Origin: Bacteroidota bacterium
GTDB lineage: Bacteria; Bacteroidota; Bacteroidia; Flavobacteriales_D; Crocinitomicaceae
DNA length: 64,000 bases
Assembly (NCBI GenBank): GCA_024280295.1
Contig: JAJRQK010000029.1
Span: 62,001-126,000 of the forward strand
Direction: 5' to 3'
Part shown: positions 62,992-64,000 of the stretch, piece by piece
Position numbering within the stretch: position 1 is the first letter of the stretch
Layout of the letters: every line of letters starts with the position of its first letter
Program-made: the position numbers and the translations under genes
Notes under the pieces: model-generated
The model's database searches: none
Told to the model about the DNA's origin: nothing
What the model saw: the letters and a program-made list of their open reading frames with translations, nothing else

Positions 62992-64000
62992 TTTATTATG
63001 TAGTTTATTTCTAATGATGTTAAATTATATGAGTAGATGCTTTTTAAATAACTTGTTTTTAAAGCCATTGCATTGTCGAGTAAATAAGCGTAATGTAAAA
63101 AATCTATATTGCCGGCTTTATATGACTGATTTGCATTAATAATTGTTTCATTAGCTAATTCTTTTCCAAATAAATCATAGGTGTTAATTTCATTTTTATA
63201 CATTTTCAATTCAGATAAGAATATTTCATATTTACTTGTAAGCTGAATCGTATAGTCATTGTATTGATTCTCCTTCATTAGCATTTCTGTTTTGGATGCT
63301 ATAATTTTTGATTTATCTGACTTATAAAATAATGGTATGGCTATTCCTGCTTGAATTCCCCAATATTTGTTAGGAGAAGCCCCATTATTAACACCTTGAA
63401 ATGCACCTAGAGTTAGATCTGGAAATAATTGTTGTTTGTTTAGTTTTAGAATTTGTTCTGACTTTTCAATTTCAAGCAACTTGTATTTTATTACAGGATT
63501 TGAAACAGAGTCTAAAGGAATTATATTGATTAGACTCAATTCATTGAATAAAACAGTATAAAATGTGTCTGCTTGAATTAAAGTATTAAACCGAATTAAT
63601 GCTTGATTTAACTTAGCTTCACTATGCTCTAATAATAGCTTAACTTCTTTTTGTTTGGTTATTGCTGTAAGTTTCTCCAAGTTATTACTTTCCCCTAACT
63701 TATATTTCTTAATTGCGCCCAAGGCAAATTTTTGATATACACTATCTAAATAAGTGTAATTTTCAATTAAGGAATTCCAATAGACTATAGAATAATAATA
63801 TTTAGAAACTTCTTTTTTTAATAGTATTTCATTAATCAAATAGGATTGCTCCGAGAGGTTAGTATTAGTCTTCAATATATTTTTTTTTGCGCCATAAATT
63901 GTGGGAAATTTTAATGATTGATTTACGCCCCAAATATTTAAAGGGATATTATTGGGAGCAAGATTGTTTTGATCAAAATTATAATACACCTCTGTTTTAT
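62988..64000 (-). CDS. TolC/CusC-like outer-membrane efflux protein, partial
   Basis: The frame is open to the right edge; the GTG at 63989 is not a true start, because codons upstream continue the family text (KTEVYYNFDQNN). VNQSLKFPTIYGAKK and the long heptad-like helices with YLINEILLKKEVSKYYYSIVYW fit the TolC fold. In Bacteroidota this domain often follows, or is fused to the C-terminus of, a CusA/CzcA-type RND pump, so the part beyond the edge may be that pump. The visible part is about 337 residues. The likely role is export of copper, silver, zinc or a similar ion. Confidence 0.83.
   Translation of the reverse strand, partial: KTEVYYNFDQNNLAPNNIPLNIWGVNQSLKFPTIYGAKKNILKTNTNLSEQSYLINEILLKKEVSKYYYSIVYWNSLIENYTYLDSVYQKFALGAIKKYKLGESNNLEKLTAITKQKEVKLLLEHSEAKLNQALIRFNTLIQADTFYTVLFNELSLINIIPLDSVSNPVIKYKLLEIEKSEQILKLNKQQLFPDLTLGAFQGVNNGASPNKYWGIQAGIAIPLFYKSDKSKIIASKTEMLMKENQYNDYTIQLTSKYEIFLSELKMYKNEINTYDLFGKELANETIINANQSYKAGNIDFLHYAYLLDNAMALKTSYLKSIYSYNLTSLEINYIIK

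Overview
The window looks like chromosomal DNA of a Bacteroidota bacterium, most likely a marine or aquatic member of the Flavobacteriales (Crocinitomicaceae/Cryomorphaceae-like; this rank is inference). The grounds are an LpxC-FabZ fusion gene, Rho with a long basic N-terminal insert, DUF4199 and DUF4295 proteins, two very large secreted proteins with type IX secretion (T9SS) C-terminal sorting domains, SprB-type repeats, A+T-rich DNA, and several -7 boxes of the Bacteroidota type TAnnTTTG. No rRNA, tRNA, CRISPR array, transposase or integrase was seen.

Left part (1-11.3 kb, mostly minus strand): a cut-off SLC12-type cation-chloride cotransporter, formate-THF ligase, a secreted metallophosphoesterase, a 3-hydroxyacyl-CoA dehydrogenase, a DCC thiol-disulfide protein, then five tightly overlapping minus-strand genes (alpha/beta hydrolase, TerB-like protein, two-helix membrane protein, secreted HExxH metallopeptidase, N6-adenine DNA methyltransferase without a partner nuclease). 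This cassette is my best candidate for an undescribed stress or defence system.

Next (11.3-17.5 kb, plus strand) is a six-gene coupled operon: lipoprotein, a ribulose-phosphate-epimerase-like barrel fused to CBS domains, a type I-beta DAHP synthase, a KdsC-like phosphatase with an added N-terminal domain, a saccharopine-dehydrogenase-like enzyme and a UMF1 transporter. A Tic20/DUF4870-like protein and a bidirectional terminator follow.

Middle (17.5-44.5 kb): gcvT with an FAD oxidoreductase; a divergent 1851-residue secreted protein with about 20 three-helix repeats, overlapping apbE; mpl; DUF4199; rho; terC with DUF493 and unknown genes; trxA; the lipid A block lpxD-lpxC/fabZ-lpxA with rlmD and cinA; a T9SS protein; and rpmB-rpmG-DUF4295-ftsY.

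Right part (44.6-64 kb): a 1576-residue T9SS beta-propeller protein; an ACMSD-like amidohydrolase with a DinB protein; a probable lipid-modification locus (RND/MMPL exporter, GNAT protein, two different fatty-acid desaturases) behind a clean palindrome; a secreted alpha/beta hydrolase; hisS-hutH and a membrane protein; and at the edge a visibly more A+T-rich metal-efflux-type operon (periplasmic adaptor plus TolC-like protein) that may be laterally acquired.
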